The notes beneath the pieces were generated by a model, which had not been told where the DNA came from, made no database searches, and saw only the letters and a list, made by a program, of their open reading frames with translations. Positions 1 through 6,200 of a stretch of DNA of 7,285 bases are shown here, one piece after another. The stretch spans positions 1 through 7,285 of the forward strand of contig JACWMK010000082.1 of assembly GCA_015661405.1 (NCBI GenBank), in the 5' to 3' direction. Position numbers and translations under genes: made by a program. Position 1 is the first letter of the stretch. Each line of letters opens with the position of its first letter. Source of the stretch: Methanobacterium sp. (GTDB lineage Archaea; Methanobacteriota; Methanobacteria; Methanobacteriales; Methanobacteriaceae).

Positions 1-108
1 CTTCTAGCTTTCCTGAAATCTTTATTAGTGGGAATTATCGTTTCTGCTCCAATAGCTTTTATTGTTATTCCATACGTAAGAAAATTAGTGGAAATATTGA
101 TAGACTAA
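1..108 (+). CDS. C-terminal fragment of a small DUF2798-like membrane protein
   Basis: The open frame enters from the left edge and ends at TAA 106-108, leaving the last 35 residues. They form one hydrophobic helix starting about FLKSLLVGIIVSAPIAFIVI, followed by a short basic-amphipathic tail (PYVRKLVEILID). DUF2798 proteins are about 70-80 residues long with two membrane helices, and the second helix typically reads as a hydrophobic stretch ending in 'P.vRklv'. The match here is good, but it is judged on a fragment. The function of the family is unknown. The start and first helix lie outside the window. No clear hairpin terminator follows; a T-rich stretch near 144-154 is the nearest candidate. 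Confidence 0.6.
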   Translation, partial: LLAFLKSLLVGIIVSAPIAFIVIPYVRKLVEILID

Positions 109-186
109 ATTGTTGAGAATACCAGCTTTCTTAAAACATTATTAATTATTTTTGCACTGCATTTGTGCTTGGTTGCGCCATTAATT

Positions 187-267
187 AATATGAAAACAAT
201 TGAGCTCGCGATCATGCACGTTTTTATTTTTAAGTTGTCTAAAACTAGTGAAAATAAGTAAATTAGG
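187..267 (+). repeat. Diverged direct repeat, copy A
   Basis: Copy A aligns with copy B at about 430-522. The block at 214-267 matches 469-522 over 54 gap-free positions with 41 identities (76%), and the block at 187-204 matches 430-447 with 15 of 18 identities. Between the blocks copy B carries 12 extra bases. Similarity continues weakly downstream (AATCCGTTATTTAAT at 311-325 against AATCGCCTATTTAAT at 551-565). Copy A encloses a 23-codon ORF, ATG 190-192 to TAA 259-261, without a recognisable ribosome binding site. I do not recognise the element. Confidence 0.6.
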
Positions 268-429
268 ATATATGTAATGGGATAGATTCATAGAGTTTAA
301 TTATTAGTTCAATCCGTTATTTAATGATTTTTCTATTCTTAGATTGATCGCCTGCTTGATTCATCACTTCCGATTTAAAAGGACTTATTCTTACTTTCTT
401 TTTTTTTATTGTAAATTTTCTAAAAGTTG

Positions 430-522
430 AATATGAAAGCGATTGAACAGGCAGGCAGGCGAGCAAGGATGCGCGTTTGTATGATTATGTGCTTCAAAAG
501 TAGTGAAAATAGGTGAATTGGG
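430..522 (+). repeat. Diverged direct repeat, copy B
   Basis: This is the second copy of the element described at 187-267, about 245-255 bases downstream in the same orientation. It includes a tetranucleotide run, CAGGCAGGCAGGC (448-460), which accounts for most of the 12 bases absent from copy A. It encloses a 27-codon ORF, ATG 433-435 to TGA 514-516, whose first residues (MKAIE) and last residues (SSENR) correspond to MKTIE and TSENK in copy A. No ribosome binding site precedes it. It could be a small RNA gene pair, a pair of small peptides, or decaying sequence. Confidence 0.6.
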
Positions 523-621
523 TTAATGCAATTCCTTTATGAAGCATTATAATCGCCTATTTAATCTTTAGCTCTTCTAGTTTTATCTTTTTATGAAAAA
601 TACGATTTAAATATGTTTTGT

Positions 622-630
622 TTTAAATAA
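622..630 (+). promoter_or_regulatory. Candidate TATA box for the 10-codon ORF
   Basis: TTTAAATAA resembles the archaeal TATA box. A start about 25 nt downstream (near 650-655) would leave a leader of about 35-40 nt before ATG 690, with the ribosome binding site at 677-682 inside it. In such AT-rich sequence TATA-like strings are frequent, so support comes mainly from the ribosome binding site that follows. Confidence 0.3.
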
Positions 631-676
631 ATAAAGTATTACATAATTAGCAATAAATATAGTGTTTATTAGAATA

Positions 677-682
677 GGAGGG
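677..682 (+). promoter_or_regulatory. Strong ribosome binding site GGAGGG without a gene behind it
   Basis: GGAGGG is followed 7 nt later by ATG 690-692. It is the same core that precedes the GyrI-like gene at 835-840. The ORF it serves has only 10 codons, which is why it stands out. Confidence 0.55.
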
Positions 683-689
683 AATAATT

Positions 690-722
690 ATGAATATAAT
701 GTGCCCGATATCATTACTTTAA
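690..722 (+). CDS. 10-codon ORF, possible leader peptide or gene remnant
   Basis: The ORF reads MNIMCPISLL and ends at TAA 720-722. It has an optimally spaced GGAGGG ribosome binding site and a TATA-like box at 622-630. The peptide is too short to place in any family. It might be a leader peptide for the GyrI-like gene 120 bases downstream, or the surviving start of a gene that has lost the rest. An overlapping frame (662-745, beginning GTG and containing NVPDIITLTSTGNSF near its end) has a protein-like composition. A single-base frameshift between the two frames is therefore conceivable but cannot be shown here. Confidence 0.25.
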   Translation: MNIMCPISLL

Positions 723-800
723 CATCCACCGGTAATTCTTTTTAACATTTTAGAGGTATTAAATAATAATAATTTAAATAAAGATTTAATTTGAGAATTG

Positions 801-810
801 TATATATAAT
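801..810 (+). promoter_or_regulatory. TATA box of the GyrI-like gene
   Basis: TATATATAAT is centred near 805, so the expected transcript start is about 828-832, a few bases before the GGAGGG ribosome binding site at 835-840. That would give a 5' leader of about 14-18 nt, a normal length for a methanogen. A second TATA-like box, TTTAAATA at 773-780, is an alternative that would give a leader of about 45 nt. Confidence 0.55.
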
Positions 811-845
811 CTTATTAATGAAAAATTGTTGTATGGAGGGTGAAT

Positions 846-1382
846 ATGGAAATCGAGAAAAGAATAGAGAGCGAAGAAATTGTGGGAGAAAAAGAAATAA
901 AAAATAATAATAATTCTAAAAAAACTCTGATAAAACTACTTAGGGTGAAATCAGAAAAAGTTGCATATATACCTTATGTAGGGAGTTATGATAAGATTCC
1001 AGAACTTATGCAGGAAGTTGCGCAATGGTTAATGGAAAAAAAATTGAAAATGACTGGTTTAGTCTATGGAACTTATTTCAACTCTCCAGAAGAAGTAACT
1101 GAGGATAAACTGCAATACGAGATCGGGTTTGGATTTGAAGGTGAAGTATTACCCGAGGGTAAAGTTGGAATTAAGGAAATACCAGAGCATTCAGTACTGG
1201 CTGCTATGCACAAGGGACCTTACACTAAAGTAGGTCCAACAATTCATACTGTAATAGAATACTCAGTAGAAAATGAATATGATATTGTAGGACCAATAAG
1301 TGAAGCATACTTTAATGATCCAATGATAACTCCTGAGGAAGAATTGTTAACTGAGGTGCGTTTGCCAGTTATTAAAAGATAA
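846..1382 (+). CDS. Stand-alone GyrI-like (AraC effector-binding type) protein
   Basis: This 178-residue soluble protein probably binds a small hydrophobic or cationic ligand in the cytoplasm. A GyrI-like domain fills about residues 30-178. It starts with a strand carrying VAYIPYVGSYDKIPE (39-53), has a second matching half with SVLAAMHKGPYTKVGPT, then VGPISEAYFNDP, and ends with the typical ELLTEVRLPV strand. The paired 'VGSY' and 'KGPY' turns reflect the internal duplication of the fold. The family supplies effector domains of AraC/MerR-type regulators, inhibitors of gyrase, and some hydrolases of cyclopropanoid toxins. There is no DNA-binding domain here, so a regulator acting on DNA alone is unlikely. 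ATG 846 is chosen because GGAGGG 835-840 lies 5 nt before it; the in-frame GTG at 840 overlaps that site. Residues 1-28 are a charged extension with a run of four asparagines (20-23). The gene is monocistronic and convergent with the operon to its right. Confidence 0.85.
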   Translation: MEIEKRIESEEIVGEKEIKNNNNSKKTLIKLLRVKSEKVAYIPYVGSYDKIPELMQEVAQWLMEKKLKMTGLVYGTYFNSPEEVTEDKLQYEIGFGFEGEVLPEGKVGIKEIPEHSVLAAMHKGPYTKVGPTIHTVIEYSVENEYDIVGPISEAYFNDPMITPEEELLTEVRLPVIKR

Positions 1383-1466
1383 ATATTGATTCAAAATAAA
1401 TGAATAACATTACTTTTCGCTCTTAAGCATTAAGTATTATCTTTAACGTTATATCTTAAAGCAACT

Positions 1467-1520
1467 AAAAAATGAACTTTAAATATTCCTCTGAGGATTT
1501 ATAACTTTTCATTTTTTTTT
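1467..1520 (+). terminator. Hairpin plus T-run terminator of the GyrI-like gene
   Basis: AAAAAATGAA (1467-1476) pairs with TTCATTTTTT (1508-1517). Inside lies a second stem, TCCTC (1487-1491) with GAGGA (1493-1497). The right arm runs into nine consecutive T at 1512-1520. The element begins 85 nt after the stop of the GyrI-like gene. Archaeal termination depends mainly on the T-run; the hairpin may only stabilise the 3' end. Confidence 0.55.
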
Positions 1521-1680
1521 AGTAAAAACCTGATAAATCTATTATACCAAGCTTTCAAATTCATATGGTATATTTTACAATTCCGGAGTTATTGTGCCTT
1601 TCTTATGCAAGCTGATTTTTATTGCCGAAAAAATAAATCTAATTATAAAATAAATTTTACAAATTATACAGTTTAACATA

Positions 1681-1711
1681 ATAAAATTAAAAAATAATAG
1701 AAAATATTTTC
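1681..1711 (-). terminator. Probable terminator of the minus-strand operon
   Basis: Reading the minus strand, the perfect 12-nt palindrome GAAAATATTTTC (1711-1700) is followed by a T-rich tract, TATTATTTTTTAATTTTAT. It lies about 35 nt after the stop codon of the DUF362 gene. It is AT-only except at its ends, so chance occurrence cannot be excluded. Confidence 0.4.
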
Positions 1712-1746
1712 AATAGTTCTCAAATATTCAAAGATTTATAGTTAAA

Positions 1747-2874
1747 TTAATAAGGATCCCACTCTTTAACTTCCTTAAATTCGGGAAATGGACCATATTC
1801 ATATTTATCAAAAAGATCACCCCATTCACTTTTTTTAAACTCATCTATATTCTTTTTACCAGTCCTAGGATACCATAAACGGTCGTGATAAAATTCTGAA
1901 GCGAAAATAAATGTTTTAAATACAGGTGAATTAAATAAAAACTGATGCAGCCAATTAACACCCATAGTCTTCTTTCTAAGCCGCTGATCCCAAGTAATTA
2001 CCGGACTCTTCTTAGTCTGGAAACCAAAATTCATTTTACCGAAATCTGTATCCTCCAAGCCTCTGATTTCTATTTGATCCACATCCCCCATACCTAAACC
2101 TTTATCATGGGCCATTTTAATATAATCTATCTTTAAAGGGTCAAATCCCATGATTTTAGCTGCAACAGCATCTATAGCCACCTGATCCTGACTAGCTAAA
2201 ATCACATTTCCCTCATAAGGATCCATTGTTCTTGGTCCAGCCCCATCACCGCAGATGCAACCATCCATCACTGCAAAAATTCCACTATGAATTTCCTGTT
2301 GGATGGAAAGTAAGTCCACCAAGATTTCATGAATCTTTTTATGAGCATGGTGACGGTATTTAGGAATCAACCCTCCAAAAGCATTCTTCATAGCTCCAGT
2401 AGTTGTAGTGTGACCATGAGTTTTTACTGTAGGGAAATGAATTACGTTAGCGTCTTTAAACATTTTAGGAATCAATATTTCATTAAATATTTCATCCATA
2501 GCCATAGTATCAGATTTAGGTTGATATCGAATCCATTCCACGTTGGTGAGTGGCTGAAATTCTATTTCATGTTCCTTTAGAAGAGGTAACCATTTGTTCA
2601 AATAGGCTCCCTTCCAGGGGTGAGTGACTACAGTCTGATTTTCAACAGCAACCACATTCTGATAATTATCATCATTCAAAGTCTTTAAAACACCTTTAAG
2701 TTGCCAGGGTGGTGTGGAACAAGCTGGATAAAAAAGAGTCCATGATAAGTTAAGTTTCAAAATAGTATTATTCTCTTTAGAAAGGTGATCTTTGTATTCT
2801 GCAAGCTGCATTAAATGATTATAATCTTCATTAATAGTTTCAGGTGATGTTTTTAGTATAGATACAATTGACAT
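1747..2874 (-). CDS. DUF362 domain protein, last gene of the operon
   Basis: This 375-residue protein has no signal peptide and no long membrane helix, so it is probably cytoplasmic. The DUF362 domain covers about residues 35-275. Recognisable family segments are the Asn/Ser-containing strand LKLNLSW (39-45), the basic/His motif HFPTVKTHGHTTTTGAMKN (146-164), the glycine stretch AFGGLIPKYRHH (165-176), MDGCICGDGAGPR (203-215), and the segment SQDQVAIDAVAAKIMGFDP (228-246) followed by GLGMGDVDQIEIRG. Many DUF362 proteins carry a C-terminal 4Fe-4S ferredoxin domain. It is absent here, with only C52, C206 and C208 present. Instead there is an acidic-aromatic tail of about 100 residues, ending EWDPY. 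The biochemical role of the family is not established. Start ATG 2874 follows GAGGT (2890-2886 on the minus strand) at 11 nt, a rather long spacing. The flippase-like gene ends 46 nt upstream. Confidence 0.85.
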   Translation of the reverse strand: MSIVSILKTSPETINEDYNHLMQLAEYKDHLSKENNTILKLNLSWTLFYPACSTPPWQLKGVLKTLNDDNYQNVVAVENQTVVTHPWKGAYLNKWLPLLKEHEIEFQPLTNVEWIRYQPKSDTMAMDEIFNEILIPKMFKDANVIHFPTVKTHGHTTTTGAMKNAFGGLIPKYRHHAHKKIHEILVDLLSIQQEIHSGIFAVMDGCICGDGAGPRTMDPYEGNVILASQDQVAIDAVAAKIMGFDPLKIDYIKMAHDKGLGMGDVDQIEIRGLEDTDFGKMNFGFQTKKSPVITWDQRLRKKTMGVNWLHQFLFNSPVFKTFIFASEFYHDRLWYPRTGKKNIDEFKKSEWGDLFDKYEYGPFPEFKEVKEWDPY

Positions 2875-2884
2875 TTTTTATTTA

Positions 2885-2898
2885 AACCTCATTTTTTT
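2885..2898 (-). promoter_or_regulatory. Ribosome binding site element AAAAAAATGAGGTT before the DUF362 gene
   Basis: The minus strand reads AAAAAAATGAGGTT, 10 nt before the ATG of the DUF362 gene. The identical 14-mer precedes the PHP gene (4486-4473). GAGGT is the anti-16S core. The TTTAAATAAA just after it resembles a TATA box, but it is too close to the start codon to be used for this gene. Confidence 0.5.
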
Positions 2899-2920
2899 AT
2901 ACTTTCAATTTTAATTAATT

Positions 2921-3847
2921 TTATTGTGAATCGATAAACTTTTTTTTGAATATTGAATAAATTAAGAAGCCTAAAATAGCCCCGTACCATAATGTTCCTA
3001 ATCTTATGATTAACGCCGCACCCACAGCTATACTGGAACTAAAACCGAAAATAACTAAAAGACCAGATAAAGTTGCTTCTGCAACACCTAAACCTCCCGG
3101 TATCAAGCTTACAGCCCCCACTATGGATGCGAAACTGTATAGAAAAACAGAGAGCACTAAACTGATGGATTGTCCAAATCCTTGGATTACAAAAAAGATG
3201 GACAAACATTCCAGAAACCATGCTAAAACAGCTAATAATGACATTCCCACTAAATATTTAGATGCCAAGCTTCTTTTGAAGGTTTCATGCATATCCTTTA
3301 TATCTCCAGAATATCTTCCAGCTCGTGTTTCTAATATAGAAATCAGACGATTAGATATGGGTTCCGATTTAATTGCAATTATAAAAGCGGCGAATAAGAT
3401 TACCAGAATCAATAATACGTAAATTCCGCTTTTATAATATAAAATTCCAGTAAGTGATAAGATTATTAGACCTATAACATCAGTTACCCTATCTACAATT
3501 ACAACTGGAACAGTATTACTCAAATTTTCTCCATTAATTTCTCTTATAAGCCATCCTTTCCATATTTCCCCTGCCTTAGCCGGTGTTATAGTCATGGACA
3601 AGCCGCTGAAGAATACAAACAGGTTTTGTTTAAGAGGTAGATAAACATCCACATTTCTCAAGAAAAAATTCCATTTAATAAATCTTACAAAATAAGCTAA
3701 AGTTACTAGTATGATCATTAAAGGTAAGTATATCCAGTTAAATTTCTCCAGAGCTAATAGGAGATTCCCAAAGTTAGCATATACACCCATTATAAGGTAT
3801 ACTACTACTGCAAAAAGTATGATTAACCAGAACTTGCCTTTCGCCAT
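2921..3847 (-). CDS. UPF0104 / LPG-synthase-TM family flippase-like membrane protein
   Basis: This 308-residue integral membrane protein has about eight hydrophobic segments (roughly 6-25, 40-56, 76-90, 113-135, 140-158, 199-222, 227-250, 260-300). It matches the PF03706/TIGR00374 family, whose best-known member region is the flippase part of MprF. The usual short motifs are present: RFIKWNFFLRNVDV (55-68), SMTITPAKAGEIWK (84-97), VVIVDRVTDVIGL (115-127) and LIPGGLGVAEATLSG (248-262). The family is linked to movement or recognition of lipid-linked headgroups across membranes. The substrate is unknown, and in this operon a polyprenyl-linked sugar is the natural guess. ATG 3847 is preceded by AGGTG (3860-3856) at 8 nt. 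The start lies inside the PHP gene, which overlaps it by 25 nt, so translational coupling is likely. No MprF-type synthase domain is attached. Confidence 0.85.
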   Translation of the reverse strand: MAKGKFWLIILFAVVVYLIMGVYANFGNLLLALEKFNWIYLPLMIILVTLAYFVRFIKWNFFLRNVDVYLPLKQNLFVFFSGLSMTITPAKAGEIWKGWLIREINGENLSNTVPVVIVDRVTDVIGLIILSLTGILYYKSGIYVLLILVILFAAFIIAIKSEPISNRLISILETRAGRYSGDIKDMHETFKRSLASKYLVGMSLLAVLAWFLECLSIFFVIQGFGQSISLVLSVFLYSFASIVGAVSLIPGGLGVAEATLSGLLVIFGFSSSIAVGAALIIRLGTLWYGAILGFLIYSIFKKKFIDSQ

Positions 3848-4464
3848 GTTTTCAGCACCTTTGTTAAACCAAGATAAATGAAGTTTGATTTCTTCCCAAA
3901 GATATTCATATTACCTTTAGAAAAGGCTTCTCTAACATCTTCTTCTGATGTTATAATTCCTGCTTTTCCTATTTCATTTGCAAAATGAGCATCACTACCT
4001 GCTACACATTTCAAATCATTCCCCTTGGCAAATTCATGGGCTTTATCATTATATTTTTGAAGTAAACATCGGGAATTGAAAACTTCTACGAAATCCACTA
4101 ATTTAACATCATTTTTTTGAAGATTAATCCCATTACCCCTGATTTCATCGAAGGGATGAGGAATAATTACCAATCCATCCTGATCTCTGATCTCTTCAGC
4201 CACTTCCGTGAAGATATTCGATTTAATCTCCTCAGTTAAAAAGAGTCCAATCACTTCGCCTCGATCAGTAATTACTTCAGAACCAATTATAACTTGAAAA
4301 TCATTATTTTGATATTTTATAGTTTTTAATCCTCCCATTATGGTGTTATGATCAGTTACAGCTATACCAGACAATTTCTTTTTAATAGCAGTCTTCACTA
4401 GTACTTGAGGATCACAATAACCGTCAACTGAATATTTAGAGTGAATGTGTAAATCGTATTTCAA
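3823..4464 (-). CDS. PHP-domain metal-dependent phosphoesterase, TTG start
   Basis: This 213-residue cytoplasmic protein is of the TrpH/YciV-like PHP type. Metal-ligand motifs are complete: HIH (H6, H8), SVDGY (12-16), TDH (D38, H39), GSE (E63), IPHPFD (H103), NSR (130-132) and GSDAH (D158, H160). Characterised relatives hydrolyse phosphate monoesters or nucleic acid ends, including 5'-nucleotides, 3',5'-bisphosphates and histidinol phosphate. The start must be TTG 4464, because an in-frame TAA lies just upstream and the next methionine (residue 43) would remove H6, H8, D38 and H39. GAGGT (4478-4474) precedes it at 9 nt. Downstream it overlaps the flippase-like gene by 25 nt; upstream the GT-C gene ends 44 nt away. 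Sitting between a glycosyltransferase and a flippase-like gene, it may act on a phosphorylated sugar or lipid-sugar intermediate rather than on nucleic acid; that is inference. Confidence 0.85.
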   Translation of the reverse strand: MKYDLHIHSKYSVDGYCDPQVLVKTAIKKKLSGIAVTDHNTIMGGLKTIKYQNNDFQVIIGSEVITDRGEVIGLFLTEEIKSNIFTEVAEEIRDQDGLVIIPHPFDEIRGNGINLQKNDVKLVDFVEVFNSRCLLQKYNDKAHEFAKGNDLKCVAGSDAHFANEIGKAGIITSEEDVREAFSKGNMNIFGKKSNFIYLGLTKVLKTWRKASSG

Positions 4465-4472
4465 TTTTTAAT

Positions 4473-4486
4473 AACCTCATTTTTTT
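4473..4486 (-). promoter_or_regulatory. Ribosome binding site element AAAAAAATGAGGTT before the PHP gene
   Basis: This is the same 14-mer as before the DUF362 gene. Its GAGGT decides the TTG start of the PHP gene, 9 nt away. The ATG inside the element starts another frame that does not encode the PHP protein. Confidence 0.5.
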
Positions 4487-4508
4487 TATTAAGGATATTT
4501 TTGATATT

Positions 4509-6200
4509 TCATCTCGTGAATACATATCCACCTATTTGAAGATTAACCGGGCCGCTTCCAATATTAGAATAGTAAATATTTAAACCATTAGGTAAACTTA
4601 TGGTTTGCACGCCCACTTGAGATTGCACTTCTTGATAGAAATTTGTTTGATTACTCATTACCCAAATAATCTGTTTAACCGACTGATTTAATGGGATATC
4701 TACCACTGGTGCATAAGTTATATTATAATTGTTATATTGTCCATGCCACACTGTAACAGTATTATTAGTGATATGTGAATTTTCAGAGCCGAGTAAGTAA
4801 TATACATTATAATTTGGTAAATAATACATGGCTTTATTAAAATCAAAGCCCTCATCTTCTCTACTTATGTCTCTAATAACAATTATAGTATTATTTGGAT
4901 TTGAATTTGATAGATTAGTTATGGTTTTAATGTGTAAGTATGTATTTTGATCATTTGCTTTGATCTTTTGGTTATTATATAATATACCTGCATTTATCTC
5001 ATAAAAAATTTTTTCAGAATTATCCAATTCACTCTGTGGGGTTTCCCATATCTCTCCTTGATGAAGATTATAAGGGTAGAAGTAGATTACAGAGTTTACG
5101 ATAATTCCAATCAGTAAAAGAGTTGCTAAAAAGGAACGAGCTGAAATTTTGGGGAATGTAATATGCAAATCATGAGAAAGATGATTCACAATATATCCTA
5201 GTATAATCATTAATGCGGGTAGATACACTAGAATGTAACCCGGTTTTATTACATAGATTATTAAGTAGAAAAGGAAAGCAGGAGCAATCCATAATATGAA
5301 GAAAATGCTAAGTGGATTTTTAAGGTAAGGTATGAATTTAGATCTCCAACCACTATGATGATAAAGTAGGAATAGGAGGATCATAATTATTCCAAAGATA
5401 GTTAATCCCCAAAGAGACCAGACTAAAGCGAGTCCTGAATTTACTAATTGAGAAGAGAGGCTAGCACCTAATAAAATTGAGGTGTTAATGGAAACTGTTG
5501 ACTGTGCAGCGGAAAGTTGCAGGTACTGTCCTAATCCTCCTGTTAAAAGTATAGTTGGTATAAACCATAAGAGAACTGCTACAATTAATACAATTAATGC
5601 TTTACTTATTTTAAAGAAGGAAGTTTTACTAAACCATAGACTGAATACCCATAACGGAAACATAAACTCCACTAAATCTAATCTAAATCCACCAGCTAAA
5701 CCTAAAACCAGTGCTGATAGGTAGAGGAATCGTCCATCTCCTTTTAACACGTTATAAGAGAGATAAGCTATTAAAACTGCGAAGAAAGCTTCAAAAATAT
5801 AAATACTAGCGATTTCCCCGTAGAACCAAAATAATGGGTTAAATATTAATAATATAGATGTAATGATGGCTATTCTTCTTGAAAACATCTGCTTTACAAA
5901 GAAATAAATTAATATGGATGTTAAGATACTGAATGCCACGCTTAAAAATACCATACTAGTGTTAGGATCATTGAATATGTAATTCACACCTTTTCCCAGG
6001 GCCACGAATAATATATAACCGGGAGGTTGAGGCTGTCCCTGAGCTATATTAAAGTTTTGAAAAGCTTGAGCATAAGAGACGGAATCCCATTCATATAAAA
6101 ATTTGCTTACAAAAGGAATACGAGTCAAAGCTACAATAACTGTAATCAAAACAGAGATTATTAGATCAATTCTTTTAAATGTTTTCAGATTATTTAACAT
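4509..6200 (-). CDS. GT-C membrane glycosyltransferase, family 39 / DUF2723-like
   Basis: This 563-residue protein has about eleven membrane helices in residues 10-376 and a C-terminal extracytoplasmic domain (about 377-563). The first outer loop holds LYEWDSVSYAQAF with D39, the usual place of the catalytic Asp in GT-C enzymes, followed by QPQPPGYILFVALGKGVN (56-73). WFYGEIASIYIFEAFF (125-140), GFRLDLVEF (171-179) and KPGYILVYLPAL (319-330) also fit family 39 or DUF2723-type transferases. Such enzymes use polyprenyl-phosphate sugars as donors and transfer to protein, lipid or polysaccharide on the outer face. Donor and acceptor cannot be read from sequence. The C-terminal domain has six N-X-S/T sequons (N429, N436, N479, N493, N505, N517), which fits an outside location in an archaeon with N-glycosylation. 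ATG 6200 lies inside the upstream UbiA gene (11-nt overlap), with AGGTGG (6214-6209) at 8 nt. Confidence 0.85.
   Translation of the reverse strand: MLNNLKTFKRIDLIISVLITVIVALTRIPFVSKFLYEWDSVSYAQAFQNFNIAQGQPQPPGYILFVALGKGVNYIFNDPNTSMVFLSVAFSILTSILIYFFVKQMFSRRIAIITSILLIFNPLFWFYGEIASIYIFEAFFAVLIAYLSYNVLKGDGRFLYLSALVLGLAGGFRLDLVEFMFPLWVFSLWFSKTSFFKISKALIVLIVAVLLWFIPTILLTGGLGQYLQLSAAQSTVSINTSILLGASLSSQLVNSGLALVWSLWGLTIFGIIMILLFLLYHHSGWRSKFIPYLKNPLSIFFILWIAPAFLFYLIIYVIKPGYILVYLPALMIILGYIVNHLSHDLHITFPKISARSFLATLLLIGIIVNSVIYFYPYNLHQGEIWETPQSELDNSEKIFYEINAGILYNNQKIKANDQNTYLHIKTITNLSNSNPNNTIIVIRDISREDEGFDFNKAMYYLPNYNVYYLLGSENSHITNNTVTVWHGQYNNYNITYAPVVDIPLNQSVKQIIWVMSNQTNFYQEVQSQVGVQTISLPNGLNIYYSNIGSGPVNLQIGGYVFTR

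Larger units (their letters stand above)
109..845. other. Long intergenic region with duplicated element and short ORFs
   Basis: This stretch of about 740 bases holds no ORF of normal gene length. It is mostly AT-rich, with two locally GC-richer islands (about 202-220 and 439-478) that belong to a diverged direct duplication. Its right third contains TATA-like boxes (622-630, 773-780, 801-810), a strong ribosome binding site at 677-682 in front of a 10-codon ORF, and the promoter of the GyrI-like gene. No tRNA, rRNA or CRISPR pattern is visible. It could house small RNAs, small peptides, or decayed remnants of genes. Confidence 0.6.
1383..1746. other. Convergent intergenic region with two terminators
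   Basis: These 364 bases between the GyrI-like gene and the DUF362 gene hold no ORF with a ribosome binding site. The structures I can see are a large imperfect hairpin plus T-run for the plus strand (1467-1520) and a short palindrome plus T-rich tract for the minus strand (1681-1711). The part between about 1530 and 1680 is AT-rich and shows nothing that I recognise. Confidence 0.6.

Noticed and set aside
151..165. Possible hairpin GCAC-loop-GTGC after the DUF2798-like gene
   Set aside because: Only four base pairs and no T-run directly after it, so not called a terminator.
448..460. CAGG run considered as a CRISPR or larger satellite
   Set aside because: Only three units of four bases, with no spacers and no further copies in the window.
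2329..2580. Plus-strand ORF of 83 codons within the DUF362 gene
   Set aside because: It lies opposite the best conserved DUF362 motifs and has no start signals of its own.
3039..3221. Minus-strand ORF of 60 codons in another frame of the flippase-like gene
   Set aside because: Out-of-frame overlap with a well supported gene; Cys/Phe/Arg-rich composition with no motif.
3006..3422. Plus-strand ORF of 138 codons antisense to the flippase-like gene
   Set aside because: No ribosome binding site, Lys/Thr/Pro-rich composition typical of an antisense frame, and the opposite strand encodes a clear UPF0104 protein.
5482..5724. Plus-strand ORF of 80 codons within the GT-C gene
   Set aside because: Antisense to membrane helices of the transferase; basic, polar composition is expected from that.
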